The notes under the pieces are model-generated. The model searched no databases and was not told the origin of the DNA. It worked only from the letters and a program-made list of their open reading frames with translations. From the NCBI GenBank assembly GCA_039187315.1, contig JBCCZQ010000037.1, positions 1 to 29,694 on the forward strand: 29,694 nucleotides of DNA, written 5' to 3'. This DNA comes from JANQQZ01 sp039187315 (GTDB lineage: Bacteria > Planctomycetota > Phycisphaerae > Phycisphaerales > UBA1924). A program made the translations under genes and the position numbers. Below are positions 8,591 to 15,720 of this stretch, one piece after another; the first letter of the stretch is position 1; the number at the start of each line of letters is the position of its first letter.

Positions 8591-8797
8591 ATGCTCTGCC
8601 CCTGCCGTGATCCAAAACGCCCCCACGGCCTCGGCGATATCGCCGCGTCGTGGCTGCTCTTCGCCGGTCTTCTCGGGGCCGTGCTGATCGGCACCTCCGT
8701 CGGGCTGGAGGGCCTGCTGAGCCTTGTCGGGAGCCTGCTCAGCCTTCGCCTGGGGTCTCTGCTCCGGCCAAGTCGCCCGAGCCGATCGCCCTCTTGA
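8591..8797 (+). CDS. Candidate small membrane protein
   Basis: A 68-residue frame with a hydrophobic helix (about residues 18-35), a second Leu/Gly-rich amphipathic stretch (about 38-58) and a basic end. It has no recognised family and no Shine-Dalgarno site. The main support is position: TTGAGT-N18-TAGGCT lies upstream with exactly 6 nt between the -10 box and the ATG, the same geometry as five other genes here. Its last 59 bases overlap the 3' end of the convergent VTT gene. It could still be chance in GC-rich DNA. Confidence 0.4.
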   Translation: MLCPCRDPKRPHGLGDIAASWLLFAGLLGAVLIGTSVGLEGLLSLVGSLLSLRLGSLLRPSRPSRSPS

Positions 8798-9638
8798 TCG
8801 CCCGGTCGCCCAGCCACGCCAGCAGCACAAGCACACCGATCGCCAGCCCAATGCCCGCGGGCAGCAACCATCCGGGCCGGGCTTCGCTCAGGGCAGCCGA
8901 GGTCAGCTCACCGGCCTCCTCCCCCGCCGCCACGCGGGCCGCGAACTCCGCGGCGACCTGCGCACCGATCCAGACAACCAGCGCCGTCCGGGGAAGCATC
9001 CCCGCCGCCGTCCCAATCAGAAAAGCCACCCGAGGCACGCGCACGCTCGCCATCAGCAGGTTTGTCAGCGCGAACGGTGAGTTCGGCGGCACGCGGACCA
9101 GCGTCACGATGCCCAGCGTGCGCCAGAAGCCCGCCTGCAGGCCCGGCCTGCCCGCATCGGTATCCATCGCCACGAACGCATCGCGCACCGCGCACCACTT
9201 CGGGTGCCGGTCGATCGCCGCGTTGGCATCATCGCCCGCCATCCGACGCGCCGCGGCGTACCCAAGGATCGATCCGCCGAGGAACCCCGCCAGCGCTGCC
9301 GGCACCCCGCCGACCAGACCGAACGCGTAGCCGCCCAACGCCGCCTGCGCATAGGTCGGCAGGATCGCCAGCCCGCTGGTCATCGCGAAGATCGCCACGT
9401 ACACACCCACGCCGGCCCACCCGAGGCCGTTTAGCCAGCCCGAGACCACGGGCATGAAACCCAGCAGCAGGAAGCCGCCTGCCATCGGCAGAAACGCCGC
9501 GACGACCGCCACCGGCCCCGCCCGCCCGAAGTCGCGGAAGCGGACGGGCGTCTCCTCGGCTGAGGATTCCTCAGCGCCGTCCACGGTCGGCTCTTCGGGC
9601 GGCTGAGGGTGCGTCCTGGTGGGCTCTGGTTCAACCAT
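8739..9638 (-). CDS. TVP38/TMEM64-type (VTT domain) membrane protein
   Basis: A 299-residue polytopic membrane protein. An acidic, Pro/Glu-rich cytoplasmic N-terminus (1-40) is followed by hydrophobic segments at about 42-70, 75-95, 105-130, 190-215 and 255-275. The middle matches the VTT (DedA-like, 'SNARE-associated') domain: a Gly-rich re-entrant stretch ('GGYAFGLVGGVPAALAGFLG') and the later 'LVRVPPNSPFALTNLLM' segment. VTT proteins are thought to move or scramble lipids such as polyprenyl phosphate carriers; the substrate here is unknown. The start is ATG 9638, 6 nt after TACGCT, with no Shine-Dalgarno site, so it is probably leaderless. Confidence 0.83.
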   Translation of the reverse strand: MVEPEPTRTHPQPPEEPTVDGAEESSAEETPVRFRDFGRAGPVAVVAAFLPMAGGFLLLGFMPVVSGWLNGLGWAGVGVYVAIFAMTSGLAILPTYAQAALGGYAFGLVGGVPAALAGFLGGSILGYAAARRMAGDDANAAIDRHPKWCAVRDAFVAMDTDAGRPGLQAGFWRTLGIVTLVRVPPNSPFALTNLLMASVRVPRVAFLIGTAAGMLPRTALVVWIGAQVAAEFAARVAAGEEAGELTSAALSEARPGWLLPAGIGLAIGVLVLLAWLGDRAIKRAIGSGDLAGAETPGEG

Positions 9639-9644
9639 CCACCG

Positions 9645-9650
9645 AGCGTA
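9645..9650 (-). promoter_or_regulatory. Leaderless -10 element of the VTT gene
   Basis: TACGCT on the minus strand (9650-9645) is followed by 6 nt and the ATG at 9638. The opposite-strand TAGACT at 9661-9666 is only 10 bp away, so the VTT and metallo-hydrolase promoters would be nearly back to back. No good -35 box is visible. Confidence 0.5.
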
Positions 9651-9660
9651 GCGCGCCGGC

Positions 9661-9666
9661 TAGACT
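9661..9666 (+). promoter_or_regulatory. -10-like box upstream of the metallo-hydrolase
   Basis: TAGACT could drive the gene at 9722 with a leader of about 50 nt. The leader contains a short hairpin, CGGGC/GCCCG closed by a GAGA loop (9691-9704), followed by a GGAG ribosome-binding site at 9710-9713. The -35 region is poor. Confidence 0.35.
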
Positions 9667-9721
9667 CGACTGTTCGTTCCCCGCACCCCCCGGGCGAGAG
9701 CCCGAGACCGGAGCATTCGCC

Positions 9722-10651
9722 ATGATCCCGAAACCGCCGCCGCGCGAGGGCACCGTCGGCTTCCTCTACTGCCCACCCTACCGCGTCCAGGGCGTCTCGA
9801 TCGCCGGCGAAGCCACCACCATCCAGATCCCCGAGCTAGATGTTTGCTTCGATATGGGCGCACCGCTCCGCTGCGCGCTCGCGAGCAAGTACGTCGCGCT
9901 CACCCACGGCCACATGGACCACATCGGCGGGCTCGCCTATTACGCCAGCCAGCGCAAGTTCCAGGGCATGGGCACCGGCACCTTCGTCGTCGACAAGCGC
10001 ATCGCCGAGGACGTCCGCCAGATGATGCGAGGCTTCAACGCCCTCGAGCGCCAGCAGACCGAATATGAGCTCATCGAGATGGACGAGGGCCAGGAGCTGG
10101 AGATCAAGAACTCCATCGTCCTCCGCGGCTTCGCCACCGAGCACACGGCGCCGAGCTTCGGCTGGACCATCGTCGAGAAACGCAGCAAGCTCAAGCCCGA
10201 ATACGCCGACTTCCCGCAGGAAAAGCTCCGCGAGCTCAAGGACCGCGGCGAAGAGATCACCAGGATCCTCGAGATCCCCCTGATTGCGTTCACCGGAGAC
10301 ACGCTGCCCGGCCCGTGGCTGCTGCGCGACGACGTCCGCAAGGCGCAGGTCGTCATCAGCGAGTGCACCTTTTTCGAGCCCGAGCACAAGGACCGGGCGA
10401 AGATCGGCCAGCACATGCACATCGACGACATCGCCGAGTGGCTGCGCGTGCTCGAGTGCGAATCGCTCGTGCTGACGCACATCTCGAGGCGTACGCATGT
10501 CAGCTATGTTCGCAAGCGCCTGTACGAGCTAGTTCCGAAGGAGAAGCTCGCGAACGTGCTGGTGCTCATGGACCACAAGTACAACCGGGAGCGCTACGAG
10601 CGTCAGGAGAACCACGCGCTGCGCGAGGAAGCCGCTCGCCAGCGGCGCTAA
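9722..10651 (+). CDS. RNase Z-like metallo-beta-lactamase-fold hydrolase
   Basis: The 309-residue protein has the metallo-beta-lactamase signature 'THGHMDHIGG' (about residues 61-70), which binds two zinc ions. Later ligands are in 'AFTGDT' (about 187) and the histidine of 'LVLTHISRRTH' (about 251). The overall layout is close to RNase Z/ElaC, which trims the 3' end of pre-tRNA, but I cannot confirm the substrate-binding exosite arm. An alternative is another nucleic-acid or small-ester hydrolase of the fold. Start ATG 9722 has GGAG 9 nt upstream. The last codons form a GCCGCT/AGCGGC hairpin (10631-10646) that may slow or end transcription. Confidence 0.8.
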   Translation: MIPKPPPREGTVGFLYCPPYRVQGVSIAGEATTIQIPELDVCFDMGAPLRCALASKYVALTHGHMDHIGGLAYYASQRKFQGMGTGTFVVDKRIAEDVRQMMRGFNALERQQTEYELIEMDEGQELEIKNSIVLRGFATEHTAPSFGWTIVEKRSKLKPEYADFPQEKLRELKDRGEEITRILEIPLIAFTGDTLPGPWLLRDDVRKAQVVISECTFFEPEHKDRAKIGQHMHIDDIAEWLRVLECESLVLTHISRRTHVSYVRKRLYELVPKEKLANVLVLMDHKYNRERYERQENHALREEAARQRR

Positions 10652-10751
10652 GCCCGCACATACCGAGCGAACGCGCCGAGTCAAGGCGCTTGCCGATACG
10701 ACGCTGTCGAATGCGCGCATCCATTGCCTTGGGCGCGCGCAACGCATTCGG

Positions 10752-10780
10752 TTGACTGGCCACGCGCACACCGGTACGCT
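10752..10780 (+). promoter_or_regulatory. Sigma-70-like promoter, probably for dnaA
   Basis: TTGACT (10752-10757), a 17-nt spacer and TACGCT (10775-10780) make the best sigma-70 match seen in the window. Transcription would start near 10787, giving a leader of about 313 nt before the dnaA start at 11100. A promoter for a small RNA ending before dnaA is an alternative. Confidence 0.6.
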
Positions 10781-10787
10781 CAACTCT

Positions 10788-10815
10788 TGCCGAAACGATG
10801 ACGTTGGCTTCGGCA
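10788..10815 (+). other. Leader hairpin 1 upstream of dnaA
   Basis: TGCCGAA (10788-10794) and TTCGGCA (10809-10815) are perfect 7-bp complements around a 14-nt loop. The hairpin would form at the very 5' end of the predicted dnaA transcript and could affect its stability. Confidence 0.45.
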
Positions 10816-10836
10816 CACACACCCGGGCGAGCACAC

Positions 10837-10865
10837 GCCGCTGCAACAACGATACGTTCAGCGGC
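10837..10865 (+). other. Leader hairpin 2 upstream of dnaA
   Basis: GCCGCTG (10837-10843) pairs with CAGCGGC (10859-10865). Inside, AACG (10848-10851) pairs with CGTT (10855-10858) around an ATA loop, leaving a CAAC bulge on the 5' side. The result is an 11-bp bulged stem. No T-run follows, so it is not a simple terminator. Confidence 0.5.
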
Positions 10866-11099
10866 AACACGGCGCGTCAGAAGGGGTGGAAGGAAGAGGT
10901 GGTCGGGCGCGGCGTGAGCCGCTCCCAGCAATGTCAGTTGTTCCGAGGGAATCCGTAGCAGGCGATACCTGGGCAGATCGCACGGGCAGAGCCTCTTCGG
11001 GAGACACGTTCTATCACCGGCTCACGCGGTGCTGTGCACGCGAGACCGGAATCAGGCAAGGCTTTCGTGCCTGCCGACAACACGTCGAGGTCACGACCG

Positions 11100-12692
11100 A
11101 TGGCGGAACCGGACGAAAGGATCTGGCACGATGCACTTGCGCACATACGGAAGCATGCTTCGACGATCTGCCGCCGATGGTTCGCCGAACTCCGCCCGAC
11201 CGGGCTGAACGGCGGGGTTGTTACCATCACCGCCGCCAACGCCACGCAGCGGCACTACCTTGAAACCCGCTGCGCCGAGGCCTTCGACGATGCGCTCCGC
11301 ACCGTCACAGGGCGGCTGGTCACTGCACGCTTTACCGATCCAAGCAACCACCCCGATATCACCGAGCCAGCAGAGCCATCAACCGACAGCACCGCCTCGT
11401 CCACAATCGATGAGGCCCCGCGCGGCGAGCCCTTCACCATACGGCCCCCTGTCGAGCACGAGCCTCGCAGCGAGACCACCGAGCACCGCCACGGCACACT
11501 CCCGATCAGCCCCGACCACGCGCTCGAGCACTTCGTCGTCGGGCCCGGCAACCGCCTCGCGCACGCGGCGGCGCAGGCTGTCATCGAAAAACCGGGCAAC
11601 TCGTACAACCCGCTGTTCATTTACGGCGACGTCGGACTCGGCAAGACGCACCTGCTTCAGGGGATCTGCCTGGGCCTGATCGAAAGCTGCCCCGGCCTGC
11701 GCGTCTTTTACAGCAGCTGCGAGCACTTCACGTCCCGCTTTATGCAAGACGTCCGCAGCAACCGAATGGACGCCTTCCACAAGCAGTTCCGCGATATCGA
11801 TGTGCTCGCGCTCGACGACATCCATTTCCTGGCCAAGCGCGACCGGACCCAGGACGAGTTCCACCACACCTTTAACGAGCTCCACAACGCCGGCAAGCAG
11901 ATCATTCTGAGCTCCGACGCGGCGCCGGAGGACATCCCGTACATGGAGTCGCGGCTGATCAGCCGCTTCAAGTGGGGCCTGGTCGCGATGCTCGCCCCGC
12001 CGGCCTTCGAGACCCGGATGGCGATCATCAAGGAGAAGGGCAGGCTGTTCTCGCTGACAATCCCCGACGCTGTCGCCGAGTTCGTTGCCAGCCGCGACCA
12101 GACCAGCGTGCGGGAGATCGAGGGCGACCTGGCCAAGCTGCGCTTCTACGCGGCATCGGCCGAGACCGATGTCGTCACTCACGACATGGCCCGCGAGGCG
12201 CTCGGCGAGCCGGTCCGGAGGATCACCGGCGGAGCGGCCATCACCGTCGAGCGGATCATCGAGGCCGTTACCCAGCACTTCCGCGTCCGCACGAGCGACC
12301 TGCAGGGCCGAAACCGCGCCCGCTCGGTCACGCTGCCGCGGCAGGTCGCGATGTACCTCGCCCGCGAGCACACGCGCCACTCCCTCCAGGAGATCGGCGG
12401 GTTCTTCGGGGGACGCGACCACACCACCGTCATCCACGCCATCAACAAGATCACCGAAGAACTCGAGCGCGACGAGCCGCTCCGCGATTCGGTCGCTGTG
12501 CTCGAGCGGGAGATCGGCGTCCGTCGGCATACCCGACGCGGTGAGCTGACCCGGCAGGCCGAGGCCATGAGGCGCCCGGACGCCGACGCTCCGGTCGTAC
12601 TCCCGCCGAACGCACCCGCTACCAACCACCGAGCCGACGATCGGCACCGTCCCGACCCCGACTCTGGGTCCCGCGCCGGACGCGATGCCTGA
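11100..12692 (+). CDS. dnaA: Chromosomal replication initiator DnaA
   Basis: DnaA binds oriC boxes, oligomerises with ATP and opens the origin. The 530-residue protein has domain I ('IWHDALAHIRKHASTICRRWF', split here as the N-terminal helices) and a low-complexity linker (about 85-150). The AAA+ domain has Walker A 'GDVGLGKTH' (about 176-184) and Walker B 'LALDDIHFL' (about 237-245). Domain IV has the DNA-binding signature 'GGRDHTTVIHA' (about 437-447). An unusual tail of about 55 residues, rich in Arg, Asp and Pro, follows domain IV. The start is ATG 11100, with GAGG 10 nt upstream; an in-frame ATG at 11034 gives an atypical N-terminus. The candidate oriC lies directly downstream. Confidence 0.96.
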   Translation: MAEPDERIWHDALAHIRKHASTICRRWFAELRPTGLNGGVVTITAANATQRHYLETRCAEAFDDALRTVTGRLVTARFTDPSNHPDITEPAEPSTDSTASSTIDEAPRGEPFTIRPPVEHEPRSETTEHRHGTLPISPDHALEHFVVGPGNRLAHAAAQAVIEKPGNSYNPLFIYGDVGLGKTHLLQGICLGLIESCPGLRVFYSSCEHFTSRFMQDVRSNRMDAFHKQFRDIDVLALDDIHFLAKRDRTQDEFHHTFNELHNAGKQIILSSDAAPEDIPYMESRLISRFKWGLVAMLAPPAFETRMAIIKEKGRLFSLTIPDAVAEFVASRDQTSVREIEGDLAKLRFYAASAETDVVTHDMAREALGEPVRRITGGAAITVERIIEAVTQHFRVRTSDLQGRNRARSVTLPRQVAMYLAREHTRHSLQEIGGFFGGRDHTTVIHAINKITEELERDEPLRDSVAVLEREIGVRRHTRRGELTRQAEAMRRPDADAPVVLPPNAPATNHRADDRHRPDPDSGSRAGRDA

Positions 12693-12821
12693 CAGCACCA
12701 ACACCCACGACGCTGCCACCTCGATCTGGAAACCGATCTATGAACCGAACAGACCACCTGTTCAAGCGGTCTCGGCGCGCAGACCCCGTGTGAAGAACGC
12801 GTTACAGACCCGACACCCCGT

Positions 12822-12830
12822 TGTGGATAA
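12822..12830 (-). promoter_or_regulatory. DnaA box 1
   Basis: TGTGGATAA on the plus strand is the exact complement of the consensus DnaA box TTATCCACA. It lies 130 bp after the dnaA stop. A degenerate copy (GGTTGGATAG) follows within 10 bp. Confidence 0.75.
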
Positions 12831-13155
12831 ACGGTTGGATAGCGCCCAAGAGCGCTCGGCTGCGCCGCACCAATCGACACCCGCATCGACTGCCGGGATC
12901 CACTTCTGCCAGCCGAAGCCCCGCAGCCGACGAAGGCCGACACACAGCCGAGCGCCTACCCACTCAGGCCACACATCCGAAATGTCTGTAGCACAAGAGG
13001 TTGCGCTCTGTATGCGCCAGGCTTCCACAGCCCGACAGGCCATACAACAATGATGATGAATGGTTTTTTTTTCTCTACTGAAAGAGAGCACTGAGCAACG
13101 CGTTCGCAAACCTGCACGCCCAACAGTCTTGTATGCACATTGGGTGTGTGTGTTT

Positions 13156-13164
13156 TGTGGATAA
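13156..13164 (-). promoter_or_regulatory. DnaA box 2
   Basis: A second perfect TGTGGATAA (complement of TTATCCACA), directly next to the fpg stop codon (13166-13168). The AT-rich T-run lies about 85 bp to its left, between the two boxes. Confidence 0.75.
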
Positions 13165-13165
13165 C

Positions 13166-14065
13166 TTATGGGTTTGCCGTCTGGCATCCCGGGCACCAGA
13201 CCGTCGTGCGTTGCGCCAGTGTCGTGGAGATCAGCCGCTGGTCGCAGGCTGGGCATGGGAGACCGGCTCGGCCGTAGACCTGATGGCGTGCGGCGGCCTT
13301 GCCGGTGGAGCCGTCTGGGGCCCGGTAGTCGCGGATGGTCGACCCTCCGAGCGAGACCGCTCGGCTCAGGATGCGACGGATTGAGGATGCCAGGCTGTCC
13401 CACTCTTGGGCGCTCAGCCTCTTGCAGGGGTTCGCGGGAGCGAGCCGAGCGTCGAAGAGCGATTCGTCGGCGTAGATGTTGCCGACGCCCGCGACGGCGG
13501 TCTGATCCAGCAGCCCAGCTTTGAGCGATCGTGCGGACCGGCCGAGACGCGCGGCGAGCTCTGCACCGGTCACCGTCAGCCCGTCGGGGCCGAGCTCGTC
13601 CCAGCGCGCGGCGAGCGCGTTGGGCGTCGGCAAGGTCCAGATTCCACCGAACCGCCGGGGGTCGCGGAAGACGAGGCGTCCGGCCGGCTGGCCGTCTTGG
13701 GCTCGGAGCGTCCAGAGAACATGGCAATGGTCCGCGGCCCGCAGGCGCTCGCCCGGGCCGGGCGCCATCAGCTCGCCTGTCATCCCCAGATGGATGAGCA
13801 CCGCATGGCCAGAATCGGTGACGATCGCCAGCTGCTTGCCCCGGCGACGGACCGATTCGATCGACCGGCCAACGAGCAGGTCGGGCTTGGCGACGCGTTT
13901 GGGTCGTCGTCGTTTCGCCGGTCGCTGCCTGCTGAACCCACCTTCGGGGTCGCTGGGCGTGGCGATGACCTCCCGCCTCCGGACGATCACGCCCGTCACG
14001 GAGCAGCCGACGATGCGGGCCTCGAGGGAGCGGCGGACGGTCTCGACCTCTGGCAGTTCAGGCAC
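13166..14065 (-). CDS. mutM: Formamidopyrimidine-DNA glycosylase
   Basis: MutM/Fpg removes 8-oxoguanine and other oxidised bases and nicks the strand. The 299-residue protein begins 'MPELPEVETVRRSLE', placing the catalytic Pro2 and Glu3. It has the 'RRRGKQL' loop with the conserved Lys, and ends with the Fpg zinc finger: C271, C274, C291, C294 with R286 in 'LAQRTT'. A basic insertion (about residues 28-60, containing 'RQRPAKRRRPKR') lengthens it beyond the usual 270 or so. The start overlaps tadA by 8 bp. It is the last gene of the tatC-tadA-fpg run and borders the candidate oriC. Confidence 0.95.
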   Translation of the reverse strand: MPELPEVETVRRSLEARIVGCSVTGVIVRRREVIATPSDPEGGFSRQRPAKRRRPKRVAKPDLLVGRSIESVRRRGKQLAIVTDSGHAVLIHLGMTGELMAPGPGERLRAADHCHVLWTLRAQDGQPAGRLVFRDPRRFGGIWTLPTPNALAARWDELGPDGLTVTGAELAARLGRSARSLKAGLLDQTAVAGVGNIYADESLFDARLAPANPCKRLSAQEWDSLASSIRRILSRAVSLGGSTIRDYRAPDGSTGKAAARHQVYGRAGLPCPACDQRLISTTLAQRTTVWCPGCQTANP

Positions 14066-14528
14066 GGCGTGCCCGGAAGAAGCCGCGAAGGATCTGGGCC
14101 GAATCGGCGGCCAGCACGCCCGGGATCAGCTCGACGCGGTGGTTCAGCCGCGGGTCGGTCGTCAGCTCGTAGAGGCTGCGGCAGGCCCCGGCCTTGGGGT
14201 CGTCCGCGCCGTAGACCACGCGGCTTACCCGGGCGTTGACGATCAGGCCGGCGCACATCGGGCAGGGCTCGAGCGTGACCGCCAGCGAGCAGTGATTCAG
14301 GCGCCAGTCGCCGATCTCCGCGCACGCCTGCTTGATGGCCAGGAATTCGGCGTGGGCGCTCGGGTCGTTGTCGATCTCGCGGCGGTTATGCGCCTCGCTC
14401 AAGACCTCACCGGTCTCGGTGATCCAGACCACCGCGCCGACGGGGACCTCGCCCATCGCGGCGGCCCGCTCGGCCAGCTCGAGCGCGCGGCTCATCATCG
14501 CGATATCGTTCTCATCGGCCGAGCTCAC
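14058..14528 (-). CDS. tadA: tRNA adenosine(34) deaminase
   Basis: TadA converts adenosine 34 to inosine in tRNA-Arg(ACG), widening codon reading. The 156-residue protein has the deaminase zinc motifs: 'HAE' (H59, E61) and 'PCPMC' (C89, C92), with the expected 'GEVPVGAVV' strand before them. 'ARVSRVVYGADDPKAGA' is the typical TadA segment after the metal site. The start overlaps the tatC stop by 4 bp, and the end overlaps fpg by 8 bp, so all three genes are probably co-translated. A related cytosine or guanine deaminase is less likely given these motifs. Confidence 0.93.
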   Translation of the reverse strand: MSSADENDIAMMSRALELAERAAAMGEVPVGAVVWITETGEVLSEAHNRREIDNDPSAHAEFLAIKQACAEIGDWRLNHCSLAVTLEPCPMCAGLIVNARVSRVVYGADDPKAGACRSLYELTTDPRLNHRVELIPGVLAADSAQILRGFFRARRA

Positions 14529-15544
14529 GGCGACGCCTCCTTGGCGATCGCGCGCGCGGGCAGGAGCTTGAGCAGCAGCAGCCCGAACTCGTACAGCACG
14601 TACAGCGGGCCGGCCAGCAGCACCATGCTCAGCGGGTCGGCCGGCGTCAGCAACGCGCTGGCCACCAGGCAGCCCAGCAGGACGTACTTGCGGACGCGTG
14701 CGAGGTCGTTCGGCTCGACCAGCCCCGCCCAGCCGAGCAGCAGAACGACCACGGGCATCTGGAACCCAATGGCGAAGCCCAGCGCGAGCGTCAGGATCAG
14801 CCGCACGTACTCGCTCAGCCTGTAGAGCTGCAGGATGCCGCTGCCGCTGGTGAGCGCGGTACCGGCGACCAGGGGCGCGCCGTCCTCATCGATCGCCAGG
14901 CAGAACCGGGCCTCGCGCAGCTCAAGGTTGATCCAGTGCTGGCCGGGCTCTGGCGCAGCCGGATCGCCCTCGAGGACGGGCATCTCAGGGATGACCACGC
15001 CGGCGGGAACGTCCGCCGGCGCGTAGTCCGGCACGCCGAGCGTCGAACCGAACGTGATGAAGAAGCTCAGCACGACCGGCAACATGACGGCGTACATGAA
15101 CAGCACGCCGAGGAACGTCAGCGTCACGCTCAGCGGTATGAGGATGTAGACGAAGCGCCGCTCCGCCGCGTACAGCCCGGGGCGGATGAACAGCCAGAGC
15201 TGGGTGAGCAGCCACCACGAGCCGGCCAGCAGCGTCAGGATCAGTGCGACGCGCATGTAGCTGCCGAAGACCTCGATCGGCCCGGTCGACTGGATCACCG
15301 GCGGCAGGCCCGAGTTGCGGAGCGCTCGCCGGACGGGGATCAGCAGGAACTCCAGGACGGGCCTGCTCACCATGAGCGCGAGCACAAAGAAGGGCAGCAG
15401 CCCCGCGATAGCCAGGATCAGCCGCCGGCGAAGAGCGTCCAGGTGGTCGCCAAGCGGCATGATCGCACCGTCCGAGACATCGAGCTGGTCCAGGCGCGGA
15501 GGGCCGCCGCCATTTTGTTCGTGTTGTGAACGGATCTTCGGCAC
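14525..15544 (-). CDS. tatC: Twin-arginine translocase subunit TatC
   Basis: TatC is the signal-peptide receptor of the Tat export system. The protein (339 residues from GTG 15544) starts its core with 'MPLGDHLDALRRRL' and has six hydrophobic segments, with 'RPGLYAAERR' in the first cytoplasmic loop (acidic residue E128). Two things are odd. The residue matching E15 of E. coli TatC is Ala (A37), with Asp just before it. The second periplasmic loop (about 164-240) is some 50-60 residues longer than usual. The start is uncertain: GTG 15544 has GGGAG close upstream, ATG 15460 starts at the conserved core, and ATG 15664 gives a long non-conserved N-terminus. tatA/tatB are not in this window. Confidence 0.92.
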   Translation of the reverse strand: MPKIRSQHEQNGGGPPRLDQLDVSDGAIMPLGDHLDALRRRLILAIAGLLPFFVLALMVSRPVLEFLLIPVRRALRNSGLPPVIQSTGPIEVFGSYMRVALILTLLAGSWWLLTQLWLFIRPGLYAAERRFVYILIPLSVTLTFLGVLFMYAVMLPVVLSFFITFGSTLGVPDYAPADVPAGVVIPEMPVLEGDPAAPEPGQHWINLELREARFCLAIDEDGAPLVAGTALTSGSGILQLYRLSEYVRLILTLALGFAIGFQMPVVVLLLGWAGLVEPNDLARVRKYVLLGCLVASALLTPADPLSMVLLAGPLYVLYEFGLLLLKLLPARAIAKEASP

Positions 15545-15720
15545 GACACTCCCGTTCCAGGCCGCGTTCGCTGGCAACCTGCGCGAACCGGCAACGATAT
15601 CCGGGCGTGTCGGTTGTGCGTGGAAAAACGTGTCATGCCGGACGGGCAGGCACGGCCCGCGCATCGTGGTGAGCTGGACAGCCGGATCGTTGAGGGGGCA
15701 CGGATGAACGGGCGAGCGGC

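Larger units (their letters stand above)
10652..11099. other. Gap upstream of dnaA: promoter and structured leader
   Basis: This 448-bp stretch holds no convincing gene. It carries a sigma-70-like promoter (10752-10780), hairpins at 10788-10815 and 10837-10865, and a third small hairpin CAGGCA/TGCCTG at 11053-11073. A 39-codon frame starting at ATG 10798 would be the first one translated from that promoter, but its arginine-rich tail looks like GC-driven chance. No DnaA box was found in this stretch. Confidence 0.5.
12693..13165. other. Candidate replication origin (oriC)
   Basis: This 473-bp gap between the converging ends of dnaA and fpg contains two perfect DnaA boxes in the same orientation (12822-12830 and 13156-13164). 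It also holds an AT-rich segment (about 13040-13090) with three overlapping GATGA-type repeats, a run of nine T (13064-13072) and a weak TCTCT/AGAGA hairpin. Its AT content stands out in a GC-rich window, as expected for an unwinding element. A GT-rich track (about 13141-13159) leads into the second box. An open frame starting at 12685 runs through the first box to 13053 but lacks the codon bias of the real genes. Confidence 0.7.

Noticed and set aside
10798..10917. 39-codon plus-strand frame in the dnaA leader
   Set aside because: It would follow the predicted promoter, but it has no Shine-Dalgarno site, and its arginine-rich end has no known match. The RNA hairpins explain the conserved-looking sequence better.
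11379..12719. 446-codon open frame on the minus strand opposite dnaA
   Set aside because: Shadow of a gene with full DnaA motifs; no recognisable domain in the antisense protein.
12685..13053. 122-codon plus-strand frame overlapping the dnaA stop by 8 bp
   Set aside because: Third-position GC falls clearly below that of the neighbouring genes after the first codons, there is no family match, and the frame contains a DnaA box. Better explained as origin DNA.
13048..13062. GATGATGA repeats as DnaA-trio motifs
   Set aside because: DnaA-trios read TAG-like in the 5'-3' direction next to a DnaA box. These repeats do not match on either strand and lie about 95 bp from the nearest box.
13064..13090. 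T9 run with TCTCT/AGAGA hairpin as a terminator
   Set aside because: On the plus strand the T-run comes before the hairpin, and on the minus strand an A-run follows it. Neither order gives a rho-independent terminator; it fits an AT-rich unwinding element better.
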